NCBI GenBank assembly: GCA_963705835.1
Contig: CAVPLC010000034.1
Location: forward strand, 13,005-77,004
DNA from: Palsa-504 sp963705835
GTDB lineage: Bacteria > Actinomycetota > Actinomycetes > Streptosporangiales > Streptosporangiaceae
Reading direction: 5' to 3'
Length of the DNA stretch: 64,000 bases
Part shown: in pieces, positions 27,850 to 35,665 of the stretch
Layout of the letters: the number at the start of each line of letters is the position of its first letter
Numbering within the stretch: the stretch's first letter is position 1
Notes under the pieces: generated by a model
The model's database searches: none
Seen by the model: the letters and a program-made list of their open reading frames with translations, nothing else
What the model was told of the DNA's origin: nothing
Position numbers and translations under genes: made by a program

Positions 27850-28773
27850 ATGCGCAGGCTCTGGACCGCCGGCCTGCTGGCGGGCCTGTGCGCGGCGACG
27901 GCCTGCAGCTCGTCGCCGGCACCGCCGCACGAGGCCGGCTCCCCCGTTCCGTCCGCCCGCGGCACCGCAGCCTCGGGGAGCGTGCCCGAGGCCAGCCGGA
28001 CGGCCCGCGCGGTCCCGGCGCCGCCGCCGCCGGCGCCGAAAGTCACGGTCACCCGGACGCGGACCGCGGACGGATCCCTGGTCACCCTCGCGACCTTCTC
28101 CGGCCCGGTGCGGTATGTCCTGCACAACGGCAGCGAGGATCCCGGCGCGGCGGCCGGACACGTGCGGGCTGGCCCGGCCATCACGGGCGGCGACCGCAGG
28201 CACCTGCTGGCCGCGTTCAACGGCGGGTTCAAGCTGTCCGCCGGCGCGGGCGGATACGAGCAGGAGAGGCACGTGATCAGCCCGCTGCTCCGCGGCCTGG
28301 CCAGCCTGGTCATCGACCGGTCCGGCCGGGCCACGATCGGGGTCTGGGGCCACGGCGTGCCCGCGCCGGGCGAGGCGGTATACAGCGTCCGGCAGAACCT
28401 GACGCCGCTGGTCCTGCACGGCAAGCCCACCGCGGCCGCGGCCGACTGGGGCCTGTGGGGCGCCACTCTGGGCGGCGGCGAGTACGTCGCGCGCAGCGCG
28501 CTCGGCCAGGATGCCCGCGGTGACCTCATCTACGCCGCGAGCATGTCCGCCACCCCGGCCGACCTGGCGGTCGCCCTGGCCCGCCACGGGGCCCGGATCG
28601 CCATGGAGCTCGACATCAACCCCGAATGGGTTCAGCTCGACGTGGCCCGCCGGCCCGGCGGCTCGCTCCGGGCCGCGGTGCCCGGCCAGGACCGCCCGGC
28701 CGGGCAGTACCTGGCCGGCTGGGTCAGGGACTTCATCGCCGTCGAGGCGGCCACCGCGGCCGCGCGGGCCTGA
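27850..28773 (+). CDS. Secreted lipoprotein with phosphodiester glycosidase (NAGPA-like) domain
   Basis: 307 residues. The start MRRLWTAGLLAGLCAATACS is a lipoprotein signal with lipid-accepting Cys at the lipobox ATAC, followed by a Ser/Pro/Ala linker (to about residue 65). The rest matches the NAGPA fold: LLAAFNGGFKLSAGAGGY, ASLVIDRSGRATIGVWG, the acidic MELDINPEWVQ. The family cleaves sugar phosphodiesters or peptidoglycan-related sugars outside the membrane. ATG 27850 has GGGAG 7 nt upstream; in-frame codons before it lack a signal. It is followed by the inverted-repeat element at 28788. Confidence 0.8.
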   Translation: MRRLWTAGLLAGLCAATACSSSPAPPHEAGSPVPSARGTAASGSVPEASRTARAVPAPPPPAPKVTVTRTRTADGSLVTLATFSGPVRYVLHNGSEDPGAAAGHVRAGPAITGGDRRHLLAAFNGGFKLSAGAGGYEQERHVISPLLRGLASLVIDRSGRATIGVWGHGVPAPGEAVYSVRQNLTPLVLHGKPTAAAADWGLWGATLGGGEYVARSALGQDARGDLIYAASMSATPADLAVALARHGARIAMELDINPEWVQLDVARRPGGSLRAAVPGQDRPAGQYLAGWVRDFIAVEAATAAARA

Positions 28774-28787
28774 ACCTGCAGGCCCGC

Positions 28788-28838
28788 ACCACGGACCGTT
28801 CGGAAAACAGAAGATCTTTCTCCCGAACGGGCAGTGGC
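28788..28838 (+). repeat. ACCACGG/CGTTCGG inverted-repeat element (copy C)
   Basis: ACCACGGACCGTTCGG at 28788-28803 pairs with CCGAACGG at 28823-28830, plus a partly matching GCAGTGGC. The loop of 19 nt holds the AT-rich palindromic core AAGATCTT. It follows the glycosidase stop by 14 nt. It can fold as a hairpin with at least 8 pairs, but no T run follows, so a simple terminator is not certain. Close relatives lie at 40905-40992 and 51064-51109. Confidence 0.6.
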
Positions 28839-28970
28839 TTGTGCGGCCGGTCAGGTGGCAGTCAGCGCGGAGGTGGCGGCGGGCGCATGATCGGGGGGTC
28901 AGGATCGCCGGCGGCCGGGAGGGTACCGGTTTGTCCTGCGCCGGGGGGCGGGCCGGGTGATACTTGACCG

Positions 28971-29516
28971 GTGATCGGAGCCGCGTTCGGGGTCGTGCTG
29001 GCCCGGGCCCAGGCCGGCGATGAGGCGGCCTTCGCCTGCCTGTTCCGTGACGTGCAGCCGGCCCTGGTGCGGTACCTGCGGGTCATCACGCCCGACGCCG
29101 ACGACGTGGCCAGCGATACCTGGCTTCAGGTGGTGACCGGCCTGGCCCGTTTCCGTGGCCAGGAAGAGGCGTTCCGGGCCTGGCTGTTCACCATCGCCCG
29201 GCACCGGGCGGCCGACGCCGGGCGGTCGCGGGCCCGCCGTCCGGTGTCGCTGGAGATGACCGAGGCGGACCAGCCCGCCGTCCCGGACGCCGCCGACCTG
29301 GCGCTGGAGGCGATCTCGGCGCGATCGGTGGTCGCGCTGATCGCCACGCTGCCCCCCGATCAGGCCGAGATCGTCATGCTGCGGGTGGTGGGCGGTCTTG
29401 ACGTGGCCGACGTGGCGCGGATCGTCGGGAAGTCCCCGGGCGCGGTCCGGGTGGCCGCGCACCGCGCCCTGCGCAGGCTCGCCAGCCGCCTCGAGCGGGC
29501 CGGTGTAACGCGATGA
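28971..29516 (+). CDS. ECF-type RNA polymerase sigma factor
   Basis: 181 residues. Region 2: ACLFRDVQPALVRYLRVITP, ADDVASDTWLQVVTGLARFRG and the FRAWLFTIARHRAADAGR motif. Region 4: LPPDQAEIVMLRVVGGLDVADVA followed by KSPGAVRVAAHRALRRLA. GTG 28971 lies 6 nt after a GATACT-like -10, so the message may be leaderless. The stop overlaps the next gene (ATGA), whose product is a membrane protein likely to be its anti-sigma partner. Confidence 0.9.
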   Translation: MIGAAFGVVLARAQAGDEAAFACLFRDVQPALVRYLRVITPDADDVASDTWLQVVTGLARFRGQEEAFRAWLFTIARHRAADAGRSRARRPVSLEMTEADQPAVPDAADLALEAISARSVVALIATLPPDQAEIVMLRVVGGLDVADVARIVGKSPGAVRVAAHRALRRLASRLERAGVTR

Positions 29517-30367
29517 ACCCGTCCGACGCTCTGCATGGCGAGATGCCTGGGTTCCCCTTCCCCGGCCGGCCCGGCGGCGAGCACGACGAGCCGCTGCTGG
29601 ACATGATCTTCGACGGGCGCGTCATCCCCCCCGACGCGCCCCGGGAGATGCATGACCTTGAGCGGATGCTCGCCGCCTTGGCCGGACCGGCAGAACCCGG
29701 TGAGCTGGCCGGGGAGGCAGCAGCGCGAGCCGCGTTCAGCCGATTCGCCTCCCCGGCCGGCATCTCGCCCGTGGCCCCGCGGCCAGCCCTGCACCGGTTG
29801 CCCAGGCGGCCAGTCACGCATCGGGTGTCCCGGCGTCCGGTCCGTGAGGGGGCCGGTCGCCGGATGGGGCTGGCCGCGGCCTTGGGCGTGGCCGCGGCCC
29901 TGCTGATCGGCACCGCCGCGGCCTACACCGGGGTGCTGCCCGAACCCATCCAGCAGGTGGCGCACGTGACGTTCGGGGCGCCGGCGCCGCACCACGCCGG
30001 CGCGCCCGCGCCCGGCCAGGGCGGGTCGGGTGCGGCTGGCCACGGGCAGGGCCCGGCCGGCCAGACCGCCAGCCCGCGGCCGACCCGGCCGGCGGCGACC
30101 GGCCGGGCGCACGGCCAGGCCGAGGCGGCCAAGCACGGCCATGAACCGCCCCGGACGGGCCAGCAGCCCGACGCCTCGTGCACACCCGGCTCGTTTGTGG
30201 CCCAGAGCCCGCCCGGCGTCGCGCCCGGGTTCCCGCCGCCGCCGGAGCCGAAGGGGCCCCGCTGCCCGGGCAACGCCGGCCAGGGCAACGGGCAGGAGCA
30301 GGGTGCCTGCCAGGCCAACGGACAGGGTAACGGGCAGGGCGCGGCAAACCCGCTCAAGTCGGGCTAG
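29513..30367 (+). CDS. Putative anti-sigma factor, single-pass membrane protein with Gly/Gln/Asn-rich tail
   Basis: 284 residues, coupled by a 4-nt overlap to the ECF sigma gene. Residues 1-100 are cytoplasmic and acidic (PLLDMIFDGRVIPPDAPREM), residues 120-145 are one membrane helix (GLAAALGVAAALLIGTAAAY), and the outer part is low-complexity Pro/Gly/His/Gln ending NGQGNGQGAANP. There is no zinc-binding HxxxCxxC. Membrane topology and gene order are those of anti-sigma factors; the sequence itself shows no recognised domain, so the role is inferred. Confidence 0.6.
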   Translation: MNPSDALHGEMPGFPFPGRPGGEHDEPLLDMIFDGRVIPPDAPREMHDLERMLAALAGPAEPGELAGEAAARAAFSRFASPAGISPVAPRPALHRLPRRPVTHRVSRRPVREGAGRRMGLAAALGVAAALLIGTAAAYTGVLPEPIQQVAHVTFGAPAPHHAGAPAPGQGGSGAAGHGQGPAGQTASPRPTRPAATGRAHGQAEAAKHGHEPPRTGQQPDASCTPGSFVAQSPPGVAPGFPPPPEPKGPRCPGNAGQGNGQEQGACQANGQGNGQGAANPLKSG

Positions 30368-30371
30368 CGGG

Positions 30372-30860
30372 TCATGACCCGCCGGGGACGTGCATGACCA
30401 GCCGCGGGCCGAGGTCGTGCAGCCCGCCGTCGACCTCGGCCTGCCAGTGGGCTCGCAGCTGCGGTCCCCAGGCGGCCTCGGGCAGCTCGACGAACCCGTG
30501 CCGCAGGTACCAGGGGCCGTTCCACGGCACGTCCCGGTAGGTGATCAGCGTCAGGCCCGGCCCTGACCGGCGCACGACCTCCGACAGCAGCGCGCTTCCG
30601 ATGCCCTTGCGTCCCTGGTCGACCCGCACCGAGATCTGCTCCAGGTGCGGATGCCCGTCCATGTCGACGATCGCCGCGAAGGCGACCGGAGGGTCACCGG
30701 CCACCAGGACGTCCGCGCCACGCGCGATGGCGGCCTTGATCGTGGCCGGGCCAGGGGGGAACACGATCCCGCGCTCGGCGAACATCGCTTCGCCGGTCAT
30801 CTCGATGGCGGCGAGCCGGGCCAGTTCGGCGGGCCGCGCGGCCCGCACCGTGACGGTCAC
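30372..30860 (-). CDS. GNAT family N-acetyltransferase
   Basis: 162 residues in GNAT order: VTVRAARPAELARLAAIE, the central strand VAFAAIVDMDG, EQISVRVDQGRKGIGSALLS as the acetyl-CoA loop (Q/RxxGxG/A), then ITYRDVPWNGPWYLRHGFV. Substrate unknown. Single gene, convergent with the anti-sigma gene across 4 bases. Confidence 0.85.
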   Translation of the reverse strand: MTVTVRAARPAELARLAAIEMTGEAMFAERGIVFPPGPATIKAAIARGADVLVAGDPPVAFAAIVDMDGHPHLEQISVRVDQGRKGIGSALLSEVVRRSGPGLTLITYRDVPWNGPWYLRHGFVELPEAAWGPQLRAHWQAEVDGGLHDLGPRLVMHVPGGS

Positions 30861-30926
30861 CCGCCCAAGCCTATGCGTGCGGGCGCCGTACCCCTCCCGG
30901 CACCGGGGGAATGGGCAGGCGGGCGG

Positions 30927-31994
30927 TCATAGGCCGGGCGCGAAAACCGCATTCGGGAAATAGCCGGCGTTCTCCGGGCCGGAGCCGAAAGCGCTGGTTC
31001 CGCCCGTGCATACCTGGCCGGCCGACCAAAGGCAGGGCGCCCGGGGCGCCGGCAGCAGCCCGCCCGGGGTCTGCTTCAAGATCGGCATGACGGCCCCGGC
31101 GAGCGGGACCTGGCGGAATCCGGCGGGGATGGGCACGGTGAGCTTGGCCAGGTTCTGCGCGGTCGGCGGGAGCCAGGTGATGTCCGCTTCCCGCTGGAAG
31201 ACTGGCGGGCCGGGGGGCGAGCGGAGGACCACGCGCACCGGCAGGTAGCTGCCCGGGCTGACCCAGATGGTCTCGGCGATCTGGCTGCCGGGGCGGCTGG
31301 TCAGCTCGATGGCCTCAACCCCGTCGACGCGCTGCCGACCGGGGGCCACGGCCAGGGTTCCGCAGGAGATCGCGGCGCGCAGGGCCTTGGCCACCGTCGC
31401 GGGCGACCCGGCCGACAAACCGGCGCCCGGCAGCCCGGGCTGGAACAGCAGCGGGAGGGCAGCGATCACCGGCCCGCAGCCGCCCGGACTCGGTTTCAGT
31501 GCCGCCGGGAGGCCCAGTCCGGCCTGTCGGGCCCAGGTCCGTTCCGGGTAGTTGACCAGGGTATAGACCGATGCGGTGCTGATGCCCTCGTCGTAGACCA
31601 GATGCCCGGCCGGCGAGTACGTGACCGAGCGCCACTGGCCGTTGTAAGACCACTCCCGGGCGGTGGCCGTCGCGGTCGTGCCGTCGGGCACCGTGACGGT
31701 GGTGGTGACCGTCATCTGCGCGATCTCGCCGGGTTCGGCCGCGCTCAGCGCGCCGTCGACGCGCTTGACTACGTACGCGGCCAGGCCGGCGCCGCCGTGA
31801 CCGGCACCAGGCACCACCCCGGCGGCCAGGGCCACGACGGCCGCGGTCAGCGCCGCCGCGCCGGCCGCCGAGCGCAGCGCCAGCCGGCGGCGGCGCCGCC
31901 GCGCAGCCCGGCGGACCATCCCGCCCGGCGCCCGCAGATCCGCGGTGAACCGCGCCATGCCCTCGCGGAGCAGGTCCTCGACGTCGTTGTTCAT
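30927..31994 (-). CDS. Membrane-anchored protein, likely partner of the SigE-family sigma factor
   Basis: 355 residues. A short cytoplasmic N-terminus (MNNDVEDLLREGMARFTADL), a basic stretch RRAARRRRRRLALR, then one membrane helix (residues 52-75) and a large outer domain with LVNYPERTWARQ, WVSPGSYLPVRVVL and a Cys pair (GGCGPV, ISCGTL). ATG 31994 overlaps the sigma gene stop by 4 nt, which is the anti-sigma arrangement. Similar proteins sit next to SigE-family sigma genes in many actinomycetes. I see no classical anti-sigma zinc motif. Confidence 0.65.
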   Translation of the reverse strand: MNNDVEDLLREGMARFTADLRAPGGMVRRAARRRRRRLALRSAAGAAALTAAVVALAAGVVPGAGHGGAGLAAYVVKRVDGALSAAEPGEIAQMTVTTTVTVPDGTTATATAREWSYNGQWRSVTYSPAGHLVYDEGISTASVYTLVNYPERTWARQAGLGLPAALKPSPGGCGPVIAALPLLFQPGLPGAGLSAGSPATVAKALRAAISCGTLAVAPGRQRVDGVEAIELTSRPGSQIAETIWVSPGSYLPVRVVLRSPPGPPVFQREADITWLPPTAQNLAKLTVPIPAGFRQVPLAGAVMPILKQTPGGLLPAPRAPCLWSAGQVCTGGTSAFGSGPENAGYFPNAVFAPGL

Positions 31995-32524
31995 GATCGT
32001 GTTCCATCCCGGCCGCACATCGCCGCCGTATCGTCCCAGTCCCCGGCCAGCTCGCGCATCCGCGCCAGGGCCCGCGAGCCGGCCGACTTGACCGTGCCCT
32101 CCGCGCAGCCCAGCGCCGCCGCCGTCTCGGCGTCGGTCAGCTGCTCCCAGTACCGCAGCACCAGCACGGCCCGCTGCCGCGCCGGCAGCTGCACCAGCAG
32201 CCGGACCAGCGCGTCGCGCAGGTCCACGCCGCCGGCCGGGTCCCGCTCCGGCCCCAGCCCGGCTCGCAGCAGCCGTTCCTTCTGCCGCCACCGGCCCGCC
32301 CGCCGGCGCCCGTCGACCGCCAGGTTGCACAGCGTCCGCCGCAGGTAGCCCTCGGGATCCCCATCGAACCGGCGCCACCGCCGCAGCAGCCGCTCCACCG
32401 CCGACTGCAGCAGGTCCTCCCCGGCCTCCCGGCTGCCAGCCAGCAGCACCGCCGTGCGCAGCAGGTGATCGGCGCGCTCGGCAAGGAAGCACTCGAGTTC
32501 AGCCGCGCTCCGCCCGGCCGCCAT
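31991..32524 (-). CDS. SigE-family RNA polymerase sigma factor
   Basis: 177 residues. Region 2 LAERADHLLRTAVLLAGSREAGEDLLQSAVER is split here by normal variation, with WRRFDGDPEGYLRRTLCNLA completing it; region 4 is VRLLVQLPARQRAVLVLRYW then LTDAETAAALGCAEGTVKSA. This is the actinobacterial SigE-type (50-type) ECF group. ATG 32524 is preceded by GGAGGAGG with 5-6 nt spacing; the open frame upstream has no conserved residues. It starts a two-gene operon with the membrane protein downstream. Confidence 0.9.
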   Translation of the reverse strand: MAAGRSAAELECFLAERADHLLRTAVLLAGSREAGEDLLQSAVERLLRRWRRFDGDPEGYLRRTLCNLAVDGRRRAGRWRQKERLLRAGLGPERDPAGGVDLRDALVRLLVQLPARQRAVLVLRYWEQLTDAETAAALGCAEGTVKSAGSRALARMRELAGDWDDTAAMCGRDGTRS

Positions 32525-32735
32525 CCAGACCTCCTCCCGGGTCTCCTCCCGTCCGCAAACCAAGCACGAACAACCCGGCGCAACGGTTCCCGCCGGCGGC
32601 AAAACCGGCAGGTTCGCGGGTCCCACGGCGTCGCCGTCGGCTCCACGCGGCAAGCGAGTAAAGCCGCGAGGGCAGGGCCCAGACGCAGCGAGGCCGGGCG
32701 GCTCGCTAGGCCGTCCGGCTGCGTTGTTAAAGAGA

Positions 32736-33395
32736 TCAGGCGTGCACCGTGATGCCGGGTCCGCCGATGATCGGGTACGAGGTGCCATTGGCGGCGTAGG
32801 TGTCATGCCTGACGCCCCATCCGCCGTCGTGCACCGTGACGGTCACCTTGACCCCGGCCAGCCCCGATGAGGCAGCTGAGGCCGGGATGGTGAACTGGAA
32901 GGTCGCGTTGTGACGCTGCACCTTCGCCGACTGGACCGGCGTGATGTAGTGCAGCACCGACTTGAACGACCCGGCGGGCATGGTGAACATGAGCGCCTGG
33001 TGCGACGAGGACTCGGCCTTGCCGGTCACTGACCCGTCCGTGGCGATCTTGCCGGTCAGGAATACCGTGTAGGAGGACCCGTCGTAGGCGATCGTGGCCC
33101 TGAACCTGCCGTCAGTCACCTGGCCGTGAATCTTCCAGGTGGTGCTGCTGCCGTTGTAGAAGCCGCTGCCGGAGAAGGCGAGCGTGTCCGGGGACAGCGC
33201 GGTCAGCTTGAGCCCGCCGTTCAGCGTGTGGGCGTACGGGTTGCCCTGGTAGGTGAAGACGAACGCGATGGGCGAAGTCACGCCGCCCGGGACTTCTCCC
33301 GCGGGCGCATAGACACCGGAGCCTGGCTCCGCGTAGGTCCAGTTGGTGTAGTCGACCACGCCGTGGCTGTGATGCCAGCGGCTTGTGAGAGCCAC
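32736..33395 (-). CDS. Beta-rich protein of unknown function, possibly 5'-truncated
   Basis: 219 residues from GTG 33395. Alternating strands such as GGVTSPIAFVFTYQGNPYA, GSGFYNGSSTTWKIHG and TIAYDGSSYTVFLTGKIAT suggest an extracellular beta-sandwich. Yet no signal peptide is coded. In the same frame, codons upstream read VELGNPLQYEQF and, earlier, a lipobox-like TAVGC, before a TAG beside the conserved promoter motif at 33485. This looks like a lipoprotein that has lost its signal sequence, or a start I cannot find. I do not recognise the family. Confidence 0.45.
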   Translation of the reverse strand: MALTSRWHHSHGVVDYTNWTYAEPGSGVYAPAGEVPGGVTSPIAFVFTYQGNPYAHTLNGGLKLTALSPDTLAFSGSGFYNGSSTTWKIHGQVTDGRFRATIAYDGSSYTVFLTGKIATDGSVTGKAESSSHQALMFTMPAGSFKSVLHYITPVQSAKVQRHNATFQFTIPASAASSGLAGVKVTVTVHDGGWGVRHDTYAANGTSYPIIGGPGITVHA

Positions 33396-33484
33396 GAACT
33401 GCTCGTACTGGAGCGGGTTGCCCAGCTCGACGGAGCCGGCAGCCTCCCGCTCCGGTGCCTGCCTACAGCCTACGGCTGTAATTC

Positions 33485-33528
33485 GAAACTAGCAATATTT
33501 TTCAAGAAATGACTGTACACTTATCTGC
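33485..33528 (+). promoter_or_regulatory. Conserved AT-rich promoter motif GAAACTAGCAATAT (site 1)
   Basis: GAAACTAGCAATATTTTTC begins at 33485 and continues AAGAAATG; a TACACT box lies at 33516-33521, 7 nt before the ATG at 33529. The second copy (51183) has the same motif, the same 44-nt distance to an ATG, and CAATAT at the same -35 place. In a GC-rich genome two such matches are unlikely by chance. It could be a sigma/activator site or the operator of the HTH protein coded next to it. Confidence 0.6.
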
Positions 33529-34572
33529 ATGGCGGAGTGGGGTTTCCTGACCAACCACGCCCGGGTCCTGCTGCACATCGCCCACGACCCGGGCGCGAGA
33601 CTGCGCGACATCGCGGCCAGCCTGGGCATCACCGAGCGCCGAGCGCACGGCATCATCACCGACCTGGCCGAGGCCGGCTACGTGATCACGCGGAAGGACG
33701 GGCGCCGCAACCGCTACCAGATCCAGGCTCACCTGCCGGTACCCGAGCCAGGCACCAGGGAGCCGGCCGTCGGCGAGGTCGTTGCCCTTTTCGCAGCCCG
33801 CCACGGGTAATCCCCGGGGTTGCGGACCCGGCGGGGCAGAGGATCCTTCACGGTGGTGAGCCGCCTGCAGGCCGGCGATGAGGGTGTCGAGGCTGGCGGT
33901 GAACCGCTGGTCGCGGTCGTCGGCCCAGGCGTACGGGCCGAGGGCGGCCAGCGCGGGGAACCGGCTGGCGGGCAGGGAGCGCAGGAAGGCGTGCAGCTCG
34001 GCTCTGGTGGCGGTGTCCTGGATGCGCTGCCCGCCGGGTGAGGTGGGGTCGCTGAGCGCGAAGCCGAGGGTGTAGTCGTAGATCAGCCGGAAGGCCCAGG
34101 CGGCCTGGCGGCCGGGCAGGCCGGCGGCGTGCAGCGGGGCGAGGAACGCCTCGGCCAGGGCGAGGGATGCAGGGCTGAGGGGGTCGCGGGTCTTGAGCAG
34201 GGCGGCGATGCCGGGGTGGTCTTCCAGGACGGTCCGCAGCCGGTGCGCGAGCGCGCTGACCTGTCCGGTCCAGGGGAGGGCGGGGTCGGCCTGGCAGTCG
34301 ACCTCGGCCAGGACGCCGTCCAGGATGAGGTCGTACAGCTGCTCCTTGCTGGTGACGTGGTGGTACAGCGCGGCGGGGACCACCCCGAGGCGGGCGGCGA
34401 GGACGCGCATGCTCAAGGCCGACGCCCCGCCGGCGCTGATGATCGCGAGGGCCTCGGCGACGACGCGGTCGCGGGTGAGCGCGCGCCGGCGGTTCTGCTC
34501 GCTGTCTGGAGGGCTGAACCACAGGGCGCCGGTGCCTGCGTCGTCGGCTGCTGCCTGCCGCTGCCTGGGCAT
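33502..34572 (-). CDS. TetR/AcrR family transcriptional regulator with run-on tail
   Basis: The HTH lies at about residues 33-75 (LTRDRVVAEALAIISAGG, LSMRVLAARLGVVPAALYHH, VTSKEQLYDLILDGVL). A TetR_C-like ligand domain follows to about residue 240 (FRLIYDYTLGFALSDP, FTASLDTLIAGLQAAHH). The last 100 or so residues are not TetR-like and run antisense across the whole HTH gene at 33529-33810, so the natural stop seems to have been lost. ATG 34572 has GAGGA upstream. It is divergent from hsp20, with palindromes GTGAAC/GTTCAC between them, so it probably represses itself and hsp20. Confidence 0.8.
   Translation of the reverse strand: MPRQRQAAADDAGTGALWFSPPDSEQNRRRALTRDRVVAEALAIISAGGASALSMRVLAARLGVVPAALYHHVTSKEQLYDLILDGVLAEVDCQADPALPWTGQVSALAHRLRTVLEDHPGIAALLKTRDPLSPASLALAEAFLAPLHAAGLPGRQAAWAFRLIYDYTLGFALSDPTSPGGQRIQDTATRAELHAFLRSLPASRFPALAALGPYAWADDRDQRFTASLDTLIAGLQAAHHREGSSAPPGPQPRGLPVAGCEKGNDLADGRLPGAWLGYRQVSLDLVAVAAPVLPRDHVAGLGQVGDDAVRSALGDAQAGRDVAQSRARVVGDVQQDPGVVGQETPLRHADKCTVIS
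33529..33810 (+). CDS. Winged-helix (MarR/ArsR-like) DNA-binding protein
   Basis: 93 residues forming one winged helix: FLTNHARVLLHIAHDPGARL, recognition region DIAASLGITERRAHGIITDL, wing AEAGYVITRKDGRRNRYQI. This is a known compact actinobacterial regulator type. The message is probably leaderless, with TACACT 7 nt before ATG and no ribosome site. The promoter carries the GAAACTAGCAATAT motif that recurs before the lone sufB at 51 kb, so autoregulation and control of that site are reasonable guesses. It lies wholly opposite the tail of the TetR gene. Confidence 0.82.
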   Translation: MAEWGFLTNHARVLLHIAHDPGARLRDIAASLGITERRAHGIITDLAEAGYVITRKDGRRNRYQIQAHLPVPEPGTREPAVGEVVALFAARHG

Positions 34573-34600
34573 GTGCGTCCTCCGTTGACCGCGGTTGACT

Positions 34601-34656
34601 GTGAACATCGTTCACTATAGAGTGAACAGTGTAGCTCGGAACTGAATAGTGTTCAC
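34601..34656. promoter_or_regulatory. TetR operator region between tetR and hsp20
   Basis: GTGAACATCGTTCAC (34601-34615) is an inverted repeat with 6-bp arms and a 3-nt centre. A second GTGAAC at 34622-34627 and a matching GTTCAC at 34651-34656 follow. The sites lie in the divergent gap between the TetR and Hsp20 genes, where a TetR dimer would block both promoters. Confidence 0.7.
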
Positions 34657-34717
34657 CTGAGCGGTGTTCTTCCGGGTCGCCGGGTCTTCGGACCGGCCAG
34701 AGGCAAGGGAGAACGAG

Positions 34718-35221
34718 ATGACAGTCATGACAGGCTGGGACCTGTTTGAGGACCTGCGTGCCGCGCAGGATGAGATGCTGCGGGCGACCAGGGGACACGG
34801 CTGGCGGCCCGGCCAGCAGTTCACCAGCGGCACAACCCCCGCGGCCTGGGCGCCGGCGGTCGACATATCCGAACGCAAGGACGCCTACCTGGTGGCGGTC
34901 GAGCTTCCCGGTATCAAGGCCGACCAGGTAGAGATCACCTTCGAGGACGGCCTGCTGACGATCCAGGGCGAGCGGCACTTCGCGCACGACTCCGCCGAGG
35001 AGAAGATGCACCGGGCTGAGCGTCATCACGGCGCCTTCCGCCGCTCGATCACCATGCCCAGCCACGTCGAGGCGGACAAGATCGAGGCCTCGACGCAGGA
35101 CGGCGTACTGCAGGTCCTGGTGCCCAAGGCACCGGACGTCCAGGCCAAGCGCATCAGGGTACGCGCCGGCCAGGCTCACACCGTCCTCACGCCAGGCGTA
35201 ACGGTCCAGGACGGCAGCTGA
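34718..35221 (+). CDS. Hsp20/alpha-crystallin family small heat-shock protein
   Basis: 167 residues. Short N-terminal arm MTVMTGWDLFEDLRAAQDEM, then the alpha-crystallin domain from about residue 45 (VDISERKDAYLVAVELPGIK, ITFEDGLLTIQGERHF, FRRSITMPSHVEADKIEAST, the DGVLQVLVPKA motif). ATP-independent holdase that binds unfolding proteins. ATG 34718 follows AAGGGAGAA. The divergent TetR gene and its operators suggest repressor control rather than HrcA/CIRCE; no CIRCE was seen. A strong hairpin follows the stop. Confidence 0.92.
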   Translation: MTVMTGWDLFEDLRAAQDEMLRATRGHGWRPGQQFTSGTTPAAWAPAVDISERKDAYLVAVELPGIKADQVEITFEDGLLTIQGERHFAHDSAEEKMHRAERHHGAFRRSITMPSHVEADKIEASTQDGVLQVLVPKAPDVQAKRIRVRAGQAHTVLTPGVTVQDGS

Positions 35222-35267
35222 CCGCCAACCCGGACCCGGCCGCGCCGGGCGGGTCCGGGAACAAGAT

Positions 35268-35309
35268 CCTCCTGCCGTCACCGCTCACCACAGCGGTGGC
35301 GGCAGGAGG
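35268..35309 (+). terminator. Long GC-rich hairpin after hsp20
   Basis: CCTCCTGCCG then TCACCGCT, a 6-nt loop, and AGCGGTG, G, CGGCAGGAGG: a stem of about 17 pairs with one mismatch, 46 nt after the hsp20 stop. There is no T run, as is usual for actinobacterial terminators. Confidence 0.75.
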
Positions 35310-35432
35310 CGCGCCAGCCGCCTCCGGAAAGGGCACACGCCATGTCGAGGACCAACCAACGCCGGGCGGCGATCAGCCTGAGGCCGCCCTCGCGACCGGA
35401 AGAAAAGGAGCCCGCGATCTACCCGGCGCGCG

Positions 35433-35552
35433 TCACATTCTCCTCATCGTCAGGTACCGCCGTGCATCCGGCAGCGATCTGACCGCCACCAGCCCAAACG
35501 CCGCTGCGGCGGCTGCCATGGTGATCGCCGTGACGTATCCAAGTGCCCGCAT
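35433..35552 (-). CDS. DUF6893-like small membrane protein, 39 aa
   Basis: ATG 35552 with a near-perfect AGGAGG 6 nt upstream. The product starts MRALGYVTAITMAAAAAAFG, one membrane helix, and ends SLPDARRYLTMRRM, the conserved basic tail (S-x-P-D-x-R-R-Y-L-x-x-R-R-M) of these tiny actinobacterial proteins. Function unknown. Nothing convincing is coded on the plus strand here. Confidence 0.75.
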   Translation of the reverse strand: MRALGYVTAITMAAAAAAFGLVAVRSLPDARRYLTMRRM

Positions 35553-35665
35553 CGCTTTCCTCCTGCTCTTCAGCGGGTCCGCGACGGCGGCCCGCGACAT
35601 AGATGTCCCTCATCCCGGAGCAGGCAGCGCGCACTGCACGGGTGGCGGCCCGGCCACCGCCGGGC

